Assembly (NCBI RefSeq): GCF_014805625.2
Contig: NW_023998493.1
Location: forward strand, 2,342,082 to 2,406,081
DNA: 64,000 nucleotides
From: Glossina fuscipes
Lineage: Eukaryota; Arthropoda; Insecta; Diptera; Glossinidae
Direction of reading: 5' to 3'
Part shown: positions 1-12,614 of the stretch, in pieces
How positions within the stretch are numbered: the first letter of the stretch is position 1
How the letters are laid out: each line of letters starts with the position of its first letter
Notes under the pieces: model-generated
What the model saw: the letters and a program-made list of their open reading frames with translations, nothing else
Told to the model about the DNA's origin: nothing
Databases searched by the model: none
Position numbers and translations under genes: made by a program

Positions 1-3000
1 CGATAACGTCGCAAGTTCTCTTCTCTTCTTTCTTATTCTGCCAAGAAAAGAAAGATGTCACTGGAACTAACCTGCCGACTACATGTAAAAGCGATTCGAA
101 GAAGCAATTTAAGCAAACTTGTAAATAAATTTTAGTTTCTCATTGATTTTGTTAAGCTTAATGGCTAATACAGAAACTTTAAATGCCTTTACAGAAACAG
201 ATAAATAAAATGAAGTAATATAATTATGATTAGAAAATGAAATTTGAATGAAAAGTGCTTAAACGGTAACGTTGGTGTAATACATACTACGATCAATTGT
301 ATTTGTATGACGCGATAGGTAAGATTCGTTTTCATTTTGTTGGAGTTGGGATTACTAACGCAATTATTGTAGCTTTTGTAAATGCCTTTCTATGTTGCTA
401 TGGACCAGTTGTGTTTAGTTGTAGTTAGTATCACTCAAGTTAGGTATGACTAGATTTAGATTCTCCTTTTTAATATACGTTACGACTGCAGCGCGTATAT
501 GAGATGTGAACATTGCATCATCATGTTTAAAAAAGCTTTCCTTCTTAAATAGTGTAGTTATCCTTTAGCATTTCAGTTTCCCTTTGTTGTTTGTAAATAC
601 TTGTGGTTATTATTCCTAATTTTCTGTTTTTTATATCGTCAATTTCGTCTTTAAAAGTATTGTTACAAAAATCCCAACTCTGATGAAATGAGTTCCCATG
701 AAAACTAGCGTTTACTAAGCAAGCAAATTCTAGAAATACTAAAATCAAATAAATATTCATAACGCATCGCCTGCTTCATGCAGCTGCCAATTGTTGAAAG
801 GACTAGCGAGAAAAGGGATTAATAGAAAAAAGTCGGAATGAATATAGAAACTCGTAACACATTATAAAGGGCTATATGAGCGGAACACTTGCAAAAGGCA
901 AAGCCGTTCGAATCGAACGGACAATGCCAGAAGAAGAATTGTATACATAAACGCCTGTAAATAATTTGTAAATAGATCTTCTGAAAAACTGTAAACAAAA
1001 CGTGGGGTACCATAAAAATCTCAATTCACAAGTACAAACTTAATCCCTAAAGAAATCGGTGAACAATCTAAAATACGAAAGGATATTTTAACTTACAATA
1101 TCAAAAGTTTCGTTAATTTGTCCACATTTAGTGTTGGTTCTAAAGAGTGCAATGTCTGTCTGGATGTCAACAGATTTTGTTTCTCATATCGAGCATCGGT
1201 GAATTTCAATAATGAAGGCGAACTCTATGGAATGGATTTTGGGCATTGATTATGTATCCTTTTTTAACTCCCTTTGTTTCACTTTTCTATTACTTGTTAA
1301 AAAAAAAGAAGGGAAATAGGGGCAAACTTGACGTTTTTTGCTTATGTAAGCATTATGTAAGCAGCGAAAACATCATTTCGCTTCAATAGTCGAAATAATA
1401 AAAAAAAATGTGAAAATTAATTGAACTTCGGAAAAGATAGAAATGATTTTAGTTATTTGGCGAACACATAATATATATATATACATCCGTATACACTTAT
1501 AATCAAGCTATCTGTCAATTTTGTTAAGATTCATATAAAGAACCTCGTGTTCACATCTAAGCTTTTTTACTCAACATAGCAAGTCATCTGCTGTCGATCT
1601 GCTGACTCGTAGAAGAAAAAGAACACAATAAAATACAGAAATTTATATAAAGAAATATTTGGAGGCGGGTAGAAAAATAGGTGTACGTTGTTTTATGTTG
1701 GTGGCTAATATTCTTGCCCATTTTCTTCATATTTCATATTACATTCTCTTAGAAAATAGGAACATTTGTTGTTGGAATTTTGTTAAGTATAAGCAAAAAC
1801 TTTAAAGAAGTGCAGTCCAAAAATATCGCAGGTTTCATTATTCTCCTGAAACTTTCATAACAGCGGCTTACTTTCTTTGACATGTGATAACATTACAGTT
1901 TTCAACAAGGTTTTGTGTACAAATCTATCTATACTGTTTTGTGAATTGTTTCAGACCCTCCCAAGAAAAGCAGGGCCATCAGAAGATTTCTTCCGTCATG
2001 CCTTACTGTCCTTTAATAAATCTAATATGAAATTTTTTTCCTTTTGGCTAAAGAACATTTCTTGCGCAACAATCGCCAACAAATTTAGTTTTGGTTCGTC
2101 GCTTCAGGGAATTTTGGTCTTGTTTGGTTTGCTTTCTTGTCTGCACCAATTTTTATGAGTTAAACTAGCACCTCATAATCGTCGACGAAGGGTTGGAATA
2201 ATACAGCATTCCCAGTATCAATTAAAATTGCTTCAGACGACTTGAACGGAGCCCTCACAGCTTTTTTTGGATGTTCAAAGCATTTGTAACGAACCTATAT
2301 GACCGACCTAGTGGTGCGGCAACCAATTTATACGTTTTTCTCTCACTTTCCAGCTGATGAACGAGCTGTCGTTCCTCATCACTACAATGATGTGGATCTA
2401 ATATTTTTAAAAAAATTAATTTATCTTGTATTTTCTTCTTGAGAAGTACGGTTTACCGTTACAAACCCTCTTTACAGCAAAATATTACAAAACACTTAAT
2501 TTTTCGTAACTTTAAAGAAGACGCGCCTATTTCAATGTCCAGCTGAAAATGCTACTAAAACAATATAAAAGTGCTCAATTTTTACTGCAGTAACCAAGTG
2601 ATGCGGGATTTCGGGAATTAATTTTGAACAGTTTGGCCACATGTAAAAAACTTTGTAACCTTTATAGGAGGTGACTTTTGCAATTTGTGCATCCTAGAAC
2701 TTATAGATACACTTGCTTCTATTTTTCTGACCACCTTCGTATGCTTCTCATCTGGTTAAGCTTCTGTTGTTACCACTAAACGGATCGGAACTGCGTCATA
2801 TCATTTTGACCAAAACGAAAACTATGTATATTGATTAAAAATTGTGGGTAATATAATAAAAAAAGTATTTGTGCATTTTAAGTCTATATCTTAAAAATAT
2901 AACGTGAAATAAAGAGAAAAAATGAGTTTTTCAATAAATGCAAAAAATTAATTTTATTGCTTTTTACGACGGCACAAATATGAAAGGGAGTATTTCACAG

Positions 3001-4190
3001 ATGTTGTGCATGGTTGAAAAAAGTTATTTGACTACAATTGACTTTATTTTAAATTATTTCTTAAAAAGTAAAGTCTGTGTAATTACAAAAATTATTTGTT
3101 TTGCTCTTGCTAACTATCGTATAGGAACTATTCGAGATCTAATTTGAGAATGGGAAATATATAAATATTGCTTACAAGCAAGAGTCCACCTACTCTCTTA
3201 TTATTCTTCAAATCTACAGAAATCGGTGTGGAATCAAAAAGAGAAATTTAATAAAATTTGGGTTGACTTATATAACCCAAAAGAAAAAACGGAAAGTTAA
3301 CTACAAATAGTAGATGACGGTATCAAACATAATGCAAAATCAACTGAAAACCGAAAACTACAATTAAGTTTTTTTTAGTAATTACAATTTTGGTGTTTGG
3401 CGGAGCGAGAGATTGATATTCTAAGTTCTGTACCCACGCGATTGGAAATGTTGTTGATATCATTTAATGTGAACAAGAGATGACTTTCCTCTTGTTTTAT
3501 TTTTTTTTCCATATCTTTTCATTAATCACTTCTTCGTTAGTCTTTCTGTTTTTGTTTATATATTCTACCTTAGTTATTAAAGATTTCATTGAAACGACTT
3601 GTTAACCAAAGACATCAATATAATGGTAAAATATTAAAATGTAATTTATTGATACCAAATTAAAAGCAATTTGCAATAAATCAGGAACGCTTATAAAAAA
3701 TTGTATACTTCATGTGAACATCTTCACTATAGTGATCAATGACGAGTTTGAAATTTGCTCTGGCACACTAATTAGGATTAGCTTTCGGATATCTAGGGTT
3801 AGAACTGCTACTAATAAATCTCTTTGCAGATAAAATTCTTATAAAGTTTTTATATCCTTCACGACTGCAAGGTTGTATCAAGTTTTTGTGAATATAAACA
3901 ACAGACTGAAGGACCTGATAAATTTTCATTTACTCCTTCATTTATTTAATCTTAACTAACATAAATTAACAGTCGAATTCAACTGGCTCTTACAAATAAA
4001 TCTTATACTAATTATTATTAAGAACAAGTATGAAGTGTATGAGGAGTTGCAAAATTATAGTGTAAAGTGTATGAGGAGGTGTAAAGAAGAAGAAGAAAAA
4101 CAGAAAATTAAATAACAATTCACGTATAAGTAAATAAGAAAGAGAAAAGAGGAAAAAAAACATGTACACAGCTAGCACAGAGGCATATCC
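1..4190. other. A+T-rich non-coding stretch, nothing recognised
   Basis: I found no coding similarity, RNA gene or transposon termini here. Open frames are short (93 codons or fewer), A+T-biased and without recognisable motifs, so they are treated as chance. A short TA-type microsatellite lies near 1470-1485. At 4030-4080 a 16-base motif (agtgtatgaggag plus a few bases) occurs twice about 35 bases apart. Confidence 0.6.
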
Positions 4191-4680
4191 ACAACCAGTA
4201 CAGAATCATATTCCAAGAGAACTCTGAGCCATTGCAAACACGCAAAAGCCTGGCAACCGATGGCAGTAAACAATATCAGTTAATTTTCGAATCATAATGA
4301 GATGTTAAAAAGGAAACACCGAGAATAAATATAAGTTTCTCAAGGTAAGGAAGACAAAAGCAACTTGTTTTCATAAGGGAGCGAGTGCCAAACCAAATTC
4401 CTAAGGGCAAACAGTAAGAATTGCTTTTGAACCGACTCTATCGAATCCACATAACATCTAAAGGAAGGGAACCACAACCAACAGATCTATGCTCAAGTAA
4501 TGGTCTAACTAAGCACACGTATAACCTTCTTGTAATGTGGGGAACCTTCAGGTCTTTGGACCACCTCTTAATAGAACCAAGCACGGACCTAGCGTTACTT
4601 AAAGAAAGCTCAGTATGAAAATTAAAACGTAACCTTTGGTCGAATAGTACCCCTAAATCGATGAACGAATCAACTTGTAT
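4190..4680 (-). pseudogene. LINE reverse transcriptase, C-terminal remnant (jockey/CR1-like)
   Basis: Read on the minus strand from about 4674 downward, the translation runs IDLGVLFDQRLRFNFH, then LGSIKRWSKDLK, LYVCLVRPLLEHRSVGCG and, after a stop, LPYLEKLIFILGVSFL. Before and within this lies a frame-shifted IESVQ/QFLLFALRNL-like segment. The DLGVxFDxxLxFxxH and LYxxLVRPxLEyxS pattern is characteristic of the region after the RT palm in jockey, CR1 and related non-LTR retrotransposons (known family pattern). The core YADD palm is missing: the sequence jumps from this part straight to the endonuclease-RT linker at 4757-5098, so an internal deletion is inferred. It has stops and frameshifts and is inactive. 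The clade is uncertain. Confidence 0.7.
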
Positions 4681-4756
4681 GAATCAATGAAATGCTACTA
4701 AATGACTTCCTTGTTAAGAAAGAGAGATTCTTGCATTTATTGCATTCTCAAATTAT

Positions 4757-5098
4757 CTAAACTTCCTTTCCTGAAATGACCAAGTTAGAGAATAAAAACG
4801 AGTTAGTTATCGGATACGGATAGTTTATAGTTAAATCGGAATTAGGTGTTGAAAAATTTCGTCGTAAGTATACAGCAAAGAGGTGTGACGTGCCAATATC
4901 ACCAGTTGGCTCAGAGCCATTGAAAGAAACATGCAAGGAATATATGGATATTTGTGTTTTGGAGTTCACAAACTTAAAATTATATTTAGGATTAACAAGC
5001 AGTAAGAATTTTACCAACAGATAGTATCCGCAATAACACTGGTGGTTGCTGTATTTAAATCTATGCCTTGTGCAGAATAGGCAAAATAGTCGAACCAC
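4757..5098 (-). pseudogene. LINE endonuclease-RT linker remnant
   Basis: A 113-codon minus-strand open frame contains YNFKFVNSKTQISIYS followed by VSFNGSEPTGD, then HLFAVYLRRNFSTPN. This order (KFVNSK, a phrase like SFNG with T, then an L/FAxYF segment ending in FSTPN) matches the linker between endonuclease and reverse transcriptase in jockey/CR1-type LINEs, where the usual wording is a FADFF-type motif. It is collinear with the RT remnant at 4190-4680 on the same strand, so both are taken as one element that has lost its RT palm. The open frame itself is probably a survivor of the old ORF2, not a gene. Confidence 0.55.
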
Positions 5099-5714
5099 CT
5101 TTCATAAATTTTTTAAAAGGTTTGTTTTCCCTGTTTTTGTAACATTTAATTTAACATCTTAAACTATGGTTGTCACTTGCTTCGAGGGCTAGGTTCTTGA
5201 TCGGAACGGATGCGGAAATATCCAGGTTTAATACATTATTTGATATTTATTTGAAAAAGTTGGATTTGAAATGCTAGGATAGACCGTCATGGCTGTATTG
5301 AAAGCAAAAAGGGATTTCTGTATGATACGGATCCTCAAGTAAACTAGAAAGTGGACAGCGGTTTACAATAACACCTCTGGGAAATTGACAGAACCAAGAT
5401 CTAGCAGTCTGCCAATAAAATTAGGAGTACGGTTGCATTGAAATAAATTACGATCAAACAATTCATTGAATTGCTCTCTCAGATATTGAAGTGAGGACCA
5501 TATAGCCTGAATTACCCTTCGCATTAAGCGAAGTAAGGCAGAGTATTCAAGGGGGACCTTGGTCCACTGTAATGTCTTTCCTTGTTTTCCTTAACTTAAT
5601 TATTTGAGAAGTTAAAGAACAACTTTAAAAATACACACGTAACAACATATAAACAAAAAAAATTTTCTATTTAATCATTAGTATTAGTATATTTGCAACA
5701 TCATCTCTTTAAGT
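5099..5714. other. Unassigned sequence, weakly coding-like on minus strand
   Basis: Between 5340 and 5590 the minus strand stays open for roughly 60 codons, ending QCNRTPNFIGRLLDLGSV and a stop. It could be more of the upstream part of the LINE at 4.2-5.1 kb, but I do not recognise a motif. Nothing else is seen. Confidence 0.3.
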
Positions 5715-7195
5715 ATTGCAAAAAAATTGCAAAAAAATATATGCATCCAATGCTAAACTTGCGAATATGTTTCACAACTTGAAAAAACGTGTAAGATGAA
5801 AGACTGCAAATATTTTCCTAGAAAATCATATAAAAAAATTGCATTTTACAAAACAAAAAAAATTACTTTTATTACAAAAATAAATTAAAACAAGCGAAAT
5901 ATTGTAGTCGAACTAGGCCGACTATTAAATAACTTACACCCCATTGTCTAAAACAATTTTTATTTTTGCGATAGAACATAAAGAGTATACCCTGTTTTTA
6001 TAGGAACTTCCTAATATGTAAATAAGACCACTTTACTATCCATAAAACCGGGTTGTGCCCACAACGCTAAAAAATTGTATTCAAAATTCACCATAGTTAA
6101 TATATCCTAAAACCTTAAAACTTTGGTTTTTCTGCCATAAAAAACAAAAATTTTTGTGCAAACTCTTAAATAGGGTAAGACGAAAAAATAGGCTTGAGTG
6201 GCCTGAATTTGGTACAGTCATTTTTTTTATCATATTACTATTATGGATCAACTTCCATCATAACATATTAAAACTTTTCTGGCCTAAAATACAAAAATTT
6301 TCGTACGAATCTTTATATAGGATAAAACCAAAAATTAGGCTTGCGTGGTCCAAATTTGGTAGAATGCACTTTTTTATCTAAAATTGCTGTTACAGGCTAA
6401 GTTTCATCATTGGCTTTCTAAGATCCATTCAGACTTTTCGGCCCTACGAAGAATCAATTTTTTTGAAAAACATAGGTAAAGCTACATATATATAAGATAG
6501 GATGTAAAAAATATGTCGAGATGGTGGAAGTTTGATACAGTTAAATTTTTTTACCTTAAATTACTATTATGATCCGATTTTCATCATTAAGCATTGAAAA
6601 TTGGACCGTTTTGTCATATGAAATTCAGTTTTCGTTGTATGACTTGCATACAACGACTGTTCAAAAAGTGGCGTTATACAAGGAATGGTCGAAAAACCAT
6701 TTTCAATAGCGTTTTTCCTCGGGTCAAAATATGTGAGTGGACCAAATTTCATCAAAATATCTCAAAAATTGCAAGCTATAGCTTGAAGACAACATGGACA
6801 GACATCAGACGGGCAGATAGGCTTACATGGATTTAGAAAATGATTCTGAACCGATCGGTATAATAAAGTTTGGGTCTTAAGCGTTGATGCGCATGTCCGC
6901 ACAAACTTAACATATCCTGTAGCACAGATGGTGTAAGGTATAATTGGTATGAAACTCAGCCCATAATTGGAAAATAAAAAATATAAAAATTTTAACATAA
7001 CAAGCATAAAATTAAATTGAATTTGTTGCAGTACACATAAGTTTCTACGAGACTCTGTTTAAATTAGAATTTAAAAAAATGTATTTCTTTAGATTCGGGC
7101 TAGACAACAAAATTCCTGTAAAAAGAGTGCTCTAATCGGTGAACAGTGTTATTTCAAAATAGTCAAAAAAGACCGTGTAAAAAAGATTTCGGTCC
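5715..7195 (+). repeat. Repeat family B copy, interrupted by a family A copy
   Basis: The left arm (about 5715-5895: a gcaaaaaa-rich stretch, then atgtttcacaacttgaaaaa and cgtgtaagatg) and the right arm (about 7010-7195: agtttctacgagac, then gtgttatttcaaaatag and gaccgtgtaaaaaag) each match the two ends of the uninterrupted stretch at 33505-34095 in the same order and orientation. The middle is a complete family A copy (5902-6943), which suggests A inserted into B. The copy at 33.7 kb has about 190 bases between the arms that are absent here, so a deletion or replacement must also have occurred. Confidence 0.45.
5902..6943 (+). repeat. Dispersed repeat A, copy 1 (near full length)
   Basis: It starts with a palindromic TAGTCG...CGACTA hairpin and CTTACACC. 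It ends with tccgcacaaacttaac, catatcctgt and ggtgtaaggtata. The inner part holds aatttcatcaaaatatctca, gcttgaagacaac, ggacagacatcagacgg and gattctgaaccgatcggta. These landmarks recur in the same order in the other A copies of this window. No transposase can be read. The ends form an imperfect inverted repeat (TWATACCYTACACCA), suggesting a non-autonomous DNA element, but the class is not established. Confidence 0.75.
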
Positions 7196-8640
7196 ATTTT
7201 GGACATTATTGGCATGACATGCGATATCCATTTGTTAATGGTTCGTGGACTTCCTCTTATAATTAATATTTTATTTCAATCAATACTTTTTGTCTCTGAT
7301 GAAATCATCGCATTCGTATTTTAAAACATCATTCCATTCTATTTATTCTATGTGTTGGCGTAACGACGCAATTTTTCTCTTTTGTTTTATGCTAAGCAAA
7401 TGACAGCGTATTGAAAGCTATTGTTGCTGTCAATGACAATAGATTTCCCGTACACCATATTACATGAACAATGGGAGACTGTCTCTGCATGAAATTGTCA
7501 TAAGTGCGGAAAAAATGTCAATAAAATGATGTGTATAATTAGCAGTAGAGCACTGATTATGTAGCTTTTAGTCTACTGACTGCCATTTTAATGGCGTAAC
7601 TTGGCACCCATTTGTTTTCGGGTTATATAAATATTTACTTCCAAAAAGTAACGGGAAAATCCAGCGCAAATTTGACTTTTGTTTGTTGAGAATGATACCA
7701 TCATTAACAAAACCACGCAAACGTAAACATAGACAAAATTGTATAGACTTTTTGATAAGACGAAATCAAATCAAATAATTGCATACAATCTCATATTTAC
7801 ATTTCTTAAGAAAACTTTGAATTGTGAATCCAAATTTTTAATTTTAATATATCTCTTGTTATTTTCATTTTATAAGAACAGTGTATGTCCACTTAAAATG
7901 AAATACAAATCAATCCTAGTTTTGTGTTATATAAATATAAGACATTTTTTTAATTTTCATGTAATATCCTAAAGCAGATTTCCTCTTTGTATCTTTTATT
8001 TCAATATTTTTTTTATTCAATGCAATTTGAAAATGTAGAAGATCAGTCCTTATTGTCTCACTTACTCGCCTCTAGCGAATCTTCGGCTACGTCATCAAAA
8101 TAAATTAACTTGATCCAGGAAATCAAAAGTGTACTGCCATATTTCTCATGTGTTCGCAAATATTACGAATAAATATTTATATGTGTATACGCAACAATAT
8201 TTATGTATATAGATTAACTCATCATCATGTCATTCAGCTTATGTTTGCCTTTTCGATTTATGAAACCTTCTTCTTTTTGTGCGCGCTTATGAAAAGAAAC
8301 GTGAGTGCCGTTTACCCATCCAATCACTTTAATAAATATTAAGAATATTGCTGGCATCGCTTGTTGTGCAACATCGCACATGTCACAAGAGCTACTCCCA
8401 CTATTTTCTTTTAGAATGTATTCAAAAGCATCTCTTGATACGCGAAATTTTTACAAAAATGTACACGTAACAATTGGTTTATTTTAATTCACTTTGCTGA
8501 CAAATGTATGAAACCATATTCTTCGGTATTTTCGGATAACATAGGGGGATTTGACGTTCCTCTACTGCCAAATAACATAGCATGAAATATTCCGCCTGTA
8601 ATGCATATATAATTCTCAGCATTGCTTGGTCATTTGCCTC
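7196..8640. other. Unassigned A+T-rich stretch
   Basis: No coding similarity, RNA gene or repeat was recognised. Open frames at 7739-7972 and 8148-8487 are A+T-biased and carry no motif. Confidence 0.5.
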
Positions 8641-9510
8641 CTACAGGAATTGTGGTACAGGGTATATTAAGTTAGTGCTCTCGTATGTAATACGCAGAAG
8701 TGATTAAGACAGGTTCACCTATTATTATACCGATCGATTCAGAATCATAATCTGAATTGTTCTAAGCCTGTCTGTCCTTGCAATGTCTGCCCATGTAATT
8801 TCTCTTCAAGCTGAAGCTTGCAGTGTTTGAGATATTTTGATGAAATTCGGTACAGTGACTTGTTTTGACCCAAGTATTGAAAACGGTTCGGATCGGTCCA
8901 CTTTTACGACACACCCTATTCTGCAAAGTAGTTATTTGGAAAAAAATAGCAATTTTTAAAATTTGTCGACAGAAGACGCTAAGTAGTAGTATTTTGGCAT
9001 TTTAAATTGGTATGAAAACTTTGGACCGGCTGTGACAATTTTTGAACCCCCTCTCCTATAATCAAAGCTAAAGTTAATACGACAAAGAGATATAATTTCC
9101 AATCCTTGATGATGAAAATTATATAGTAATAGTAATTTCAACTAAAAAATATATTGTATTGGTACATTTGGACCATCTAGGCCTATTTTTTGCATTCTAC
9201 CCTAATAAGAAATTTCACGAAAATTGATGCTTTGTAGAACAGAAATAGTCAAATATTATAGCAATTTCTTACAAAAATTAAGTGTGCAAAATTTGGACCA
9301 TCTACGCCTATTTTTCCAACCTTTCCGATGTGAGGATTAAACTTGCACTGCGTTAGGTTGAGTTTTGGGCCCGCTTCCCCATATATACGCACATGAAAAA
9401 TATGCCTATATAGACAAACAAGATACAATTTTTGTGTTCTATAATAAAAATAAGAATTGTGTTAGACAATGTGGTGTAGGGTATTAATGGTCGCTCCTGC
9501 TCGACTTTAA
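8641..9510 (-). repeat. Dispersed repeat A, copy 2
   Basis: Read on the minus strand it begins with gtcgagcaggagcgac and then attaataccctacaccacat. It ends with cgtattacatacgagagc, acttaatataccctgtacca. The middle contains gattctgaatcgatcggta, the same landmark as in copies 1, 3 and 10. Orientation is opposite to copy 1. Non-coding. Confidence 0.75.
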
Positions 9511-12195
9511 TATTTTTACTTGGTTGTTTTTTTAGTTAGCTTAGTAGAACACATTAGGCCTGTTGGCGGTGAGACTAAAATATCCAGTAGAGTTATGGGT
9601 TTTCATTGTTTGTTGATGCTTTACCTTTTATCCAATGACAGCGACAGTATATGATAACGTACGGAAAAACTGATGATACACAATTGATTAAAAAGTGTGA
9701 CGAATTAATAGCATTAAATAGACGAAGCAAACAAAAAGAAAAAGAATTAGTTTACTTAGCTTATAAATATTTAAAATTTTTTGTTCTGGTTCAGCTGTTT
9801 GTAAGTAAACAATTTATTTTATTTTCAATTTACAGTTCTTTTCTTTTATAAATGCAGCTGTAAGCAACAAATTCTAACCCAAAGCGTGAGCAATCTTGCC
9901 TACTCCTCTTTTGACAATTTTGCGAGAGCGTTTCTCGCACCTTTTGGGCATAAATGTAGCCAAAAAAATCGAAACTTGTAAAGTAAATATATTGAACGCG
10001 GTACCTAATCAGTGCCTGGTTTTATGGTACCCGTGTTGGGTTTAAGCTTAAAATCTCTGCGCAAGGAACTAAATATCTTTAGCTCTTATGCATTGGTTTT
10101 TAACCATATAATGCAACAAATATGAATGTCCACCTTTTTCTACTAGAACATGTCCACTTTTGCAATTTTGAATTGAATGTTATGTTGCGTACCTGTTTCT
10201 GCGAAAATTCGTAGGGTTGGCGGGTCAATTTTAAGAACCATCAAAGTCGCATAAACATTCCTTAATCGATTAGGAAAATGCGATTCAAAGGTCAACGTAA
10301 ACTGCACACATACACGCCCACAATTCAGAAGAAACTAAACCCATCTCACATTTCCAATATACTTGTTAAGAAATTTCACATAACTCTCAATTTCCGCTCT
10401 TCTCGTTAAAGTAGAGTAATCTTTAACGCTACACGGCTTAGAAATTCGCAACTCTACGATAATGGTAAATTGAAATTAAGTTAGATTACTATTTAACCGG
10501 GTAATTGGGTTTACAGGCGTTTCTCGCTAAACACGGGTAATGCTTACCCTACTTTGTCCAAACTATGTTATACGAGAGCTTTCAGTTTTTCTATGTAGAC
10601 TAAAACATCATAAAGAATAACATGAGTTAAATCAAAAAAACGTATACCATGTCGTACCATAACCTTATTACTGTTGTACCGCGGCAGTGTTATGATAATA
10701 TAAATCAATGCAATGTATACCGTGTTGTATTGAAAGGAAGTCTTAAGAATTGAAATAATGATGACGAGTATAACTTTTTATTTTTTTCATATATTTTTTA
10801 CTCAAAGTTGAGTGAAACTTCTCCTATTAAGGATAAGGTAAAAATGAACAAAAACAGAAAAGCCAATTGATTACTGTGCCGAAACCGTGCTTTGCAAATA
10901 CCGTATTAATCGTGGGACGCCTAGGCATTCTGCTCGCCGAGCAAGCTACTACCTCTTCAGCTTCATTAAAAGGCAACTTCTTGTCAGTCTTTAAAATATT
11001 AATCGAAGCTGCTTAATCTGCTTAACTTCTTCAGCAGGTAGCTCCGTAATAAACTAGTGTTGCGAAAGTGTTGACCAGGTCATTTCAAGTAAGTGTTATT
11101 AGAGTTTACCACTTCTTGCTACTTTATAGAGAGAAGAGTGCACACAAGGCCCTTTAAATTATGCAGCTGCCATTCCGAACAGCTGAGCTTTTATGCTTGA
11201 CTTTGCAAGTAAACGCTTGCATACAATTAAAAAATTTTTTCGGACATCGCCTCCGTTCTCCGTTAAACTAACATTTTGAATAAGCACGACGCAGAATGAG
11301 ACGATTTATTAGACGATTTACTTACTACCGACATTAAGCAGTTATTTCCCGAAGATGTATATATGTATATGGAATAATTTCGAGGTGCACAAAGAGACAG
11401 AAAAGGAGAGCACACTACTCGCCAACTTACTAAGATAACTATGAAAGAAAAATATGTAAATTCGTAATTAATAAGAGAAAGATAGACTTACAGTCGCATT
11501 CTGGCATTGTTGCCTGTTACTAGTCAGAAAAGTTTGTGCCTTCGTTTGCTTGTTTTCTCTTTTCTGTGACTTAGCAACTTTGCACGTTTAGGCTATTTTT
11601 TCGACCTTACATTATTTTTCATTCTTGAACTCTTACGAACCGTATCATGCAAATGTGCTTTTTACGTACGTGAAATAAAGCCATTTAATGAAAAGGAAAT
11701 ACTTCTGGACTTTTTTTTGTAACACAAGAGTTAAAATTTTTATGTTTTGAATTATTTTGGGTGAAAATTAAACACTCTTCACTGCTCCTATTCTCATGAA
11801 GTTGCAGTTGCCGCTTATTCCTTTTTTCGTGTATTTCCGACTTTCTTTTTTGCAACAACAAAGAAAGAAGTCATTATAGATTCTTTTGTTCGAATTGCAT
11901 TTGTGCATTATTTTATATAGTATTTTGTCTCTTGTAACCAAGAAAGCTTGCATAAATGCTCACTTATAATCTTCAAAGAAGGTACGGCACTCGTCAGGCG
12001 AAAACAAGCAACAATTTTGAATATTCGCAAATAAAGCGATAAAATCAATACGCCCTGAATCCACGGTAGATATAGACTAAAAATTGAAATTAATATTTCA
12101 GTCTTTCCAGAATTGTCTCTCTGTACGAAAATTTTATGCTTTATTTTCCGGTAGCAGTTTGTCATATGTAGTAGAGTATATTTTTTTATCTTAAG
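9511..12195. other. Unassigned non-coding stretch
   Basis: I see no family motif in any frame. The 66-codon frame at 9651-9851 is lysine-rich but unrecognised. There are no transposon termini and no tRNA-like boxes. Confidence 0.5.
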
Positions 12196-12199
12196 CTAT

Positions 12200-12614
12200 A
12201 ACAGAGTGGGTTCGTACCAATTTAGAGTGCCAAAATACTTTGACTTAGCCACTTTTGTCGAGAAGTGCTGAAAATTACAATTTTTTCCATATCACGATTT
12301 TTCAAAATAGGGCGTTATACGATGAGTGATCGAAGAAGTGGATCGGTCTAAACCGTTTTCAATAGCGTTCGTGCTTGGATCAAAACACTTCATTATAGCA
12401 AATTTCATCAAAATATCTCAAAAATTGCAACCTTCAGCTTGAAGACAATATTAAATGGACAAACAACAGACGGGCAGATAGGTGTAGATGGATTCAGGAA
12501 ATGATTCTGAATCGATCGGTATAATAAAAGTTGGGTTTATCTTAAGCGCTTTTGCGTGTTACATACGTCCGCACAAACTTAATGTACCCTGTCTCATAAG
12601 TGGTGTAAGATATA
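12200..12614 (+). repeat. Dispersed repeat A, copy 3 (3' part only)
   Basis: It starts at ggttcgtaccaatttagag and continues through acttttgtcgag, aatttcatcaaaatatctca, gacaaacaacagacggg and gattctgaatcgatcggta. It ends at gtccgcacaaacttaatgta, ccctgtctcataagtggtg. The 5' half with the hairpin is absent. This copy supplies the uninterrupted sequence against which the Tigger insertion in copy 4 can be read. Confidence 0.75.
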
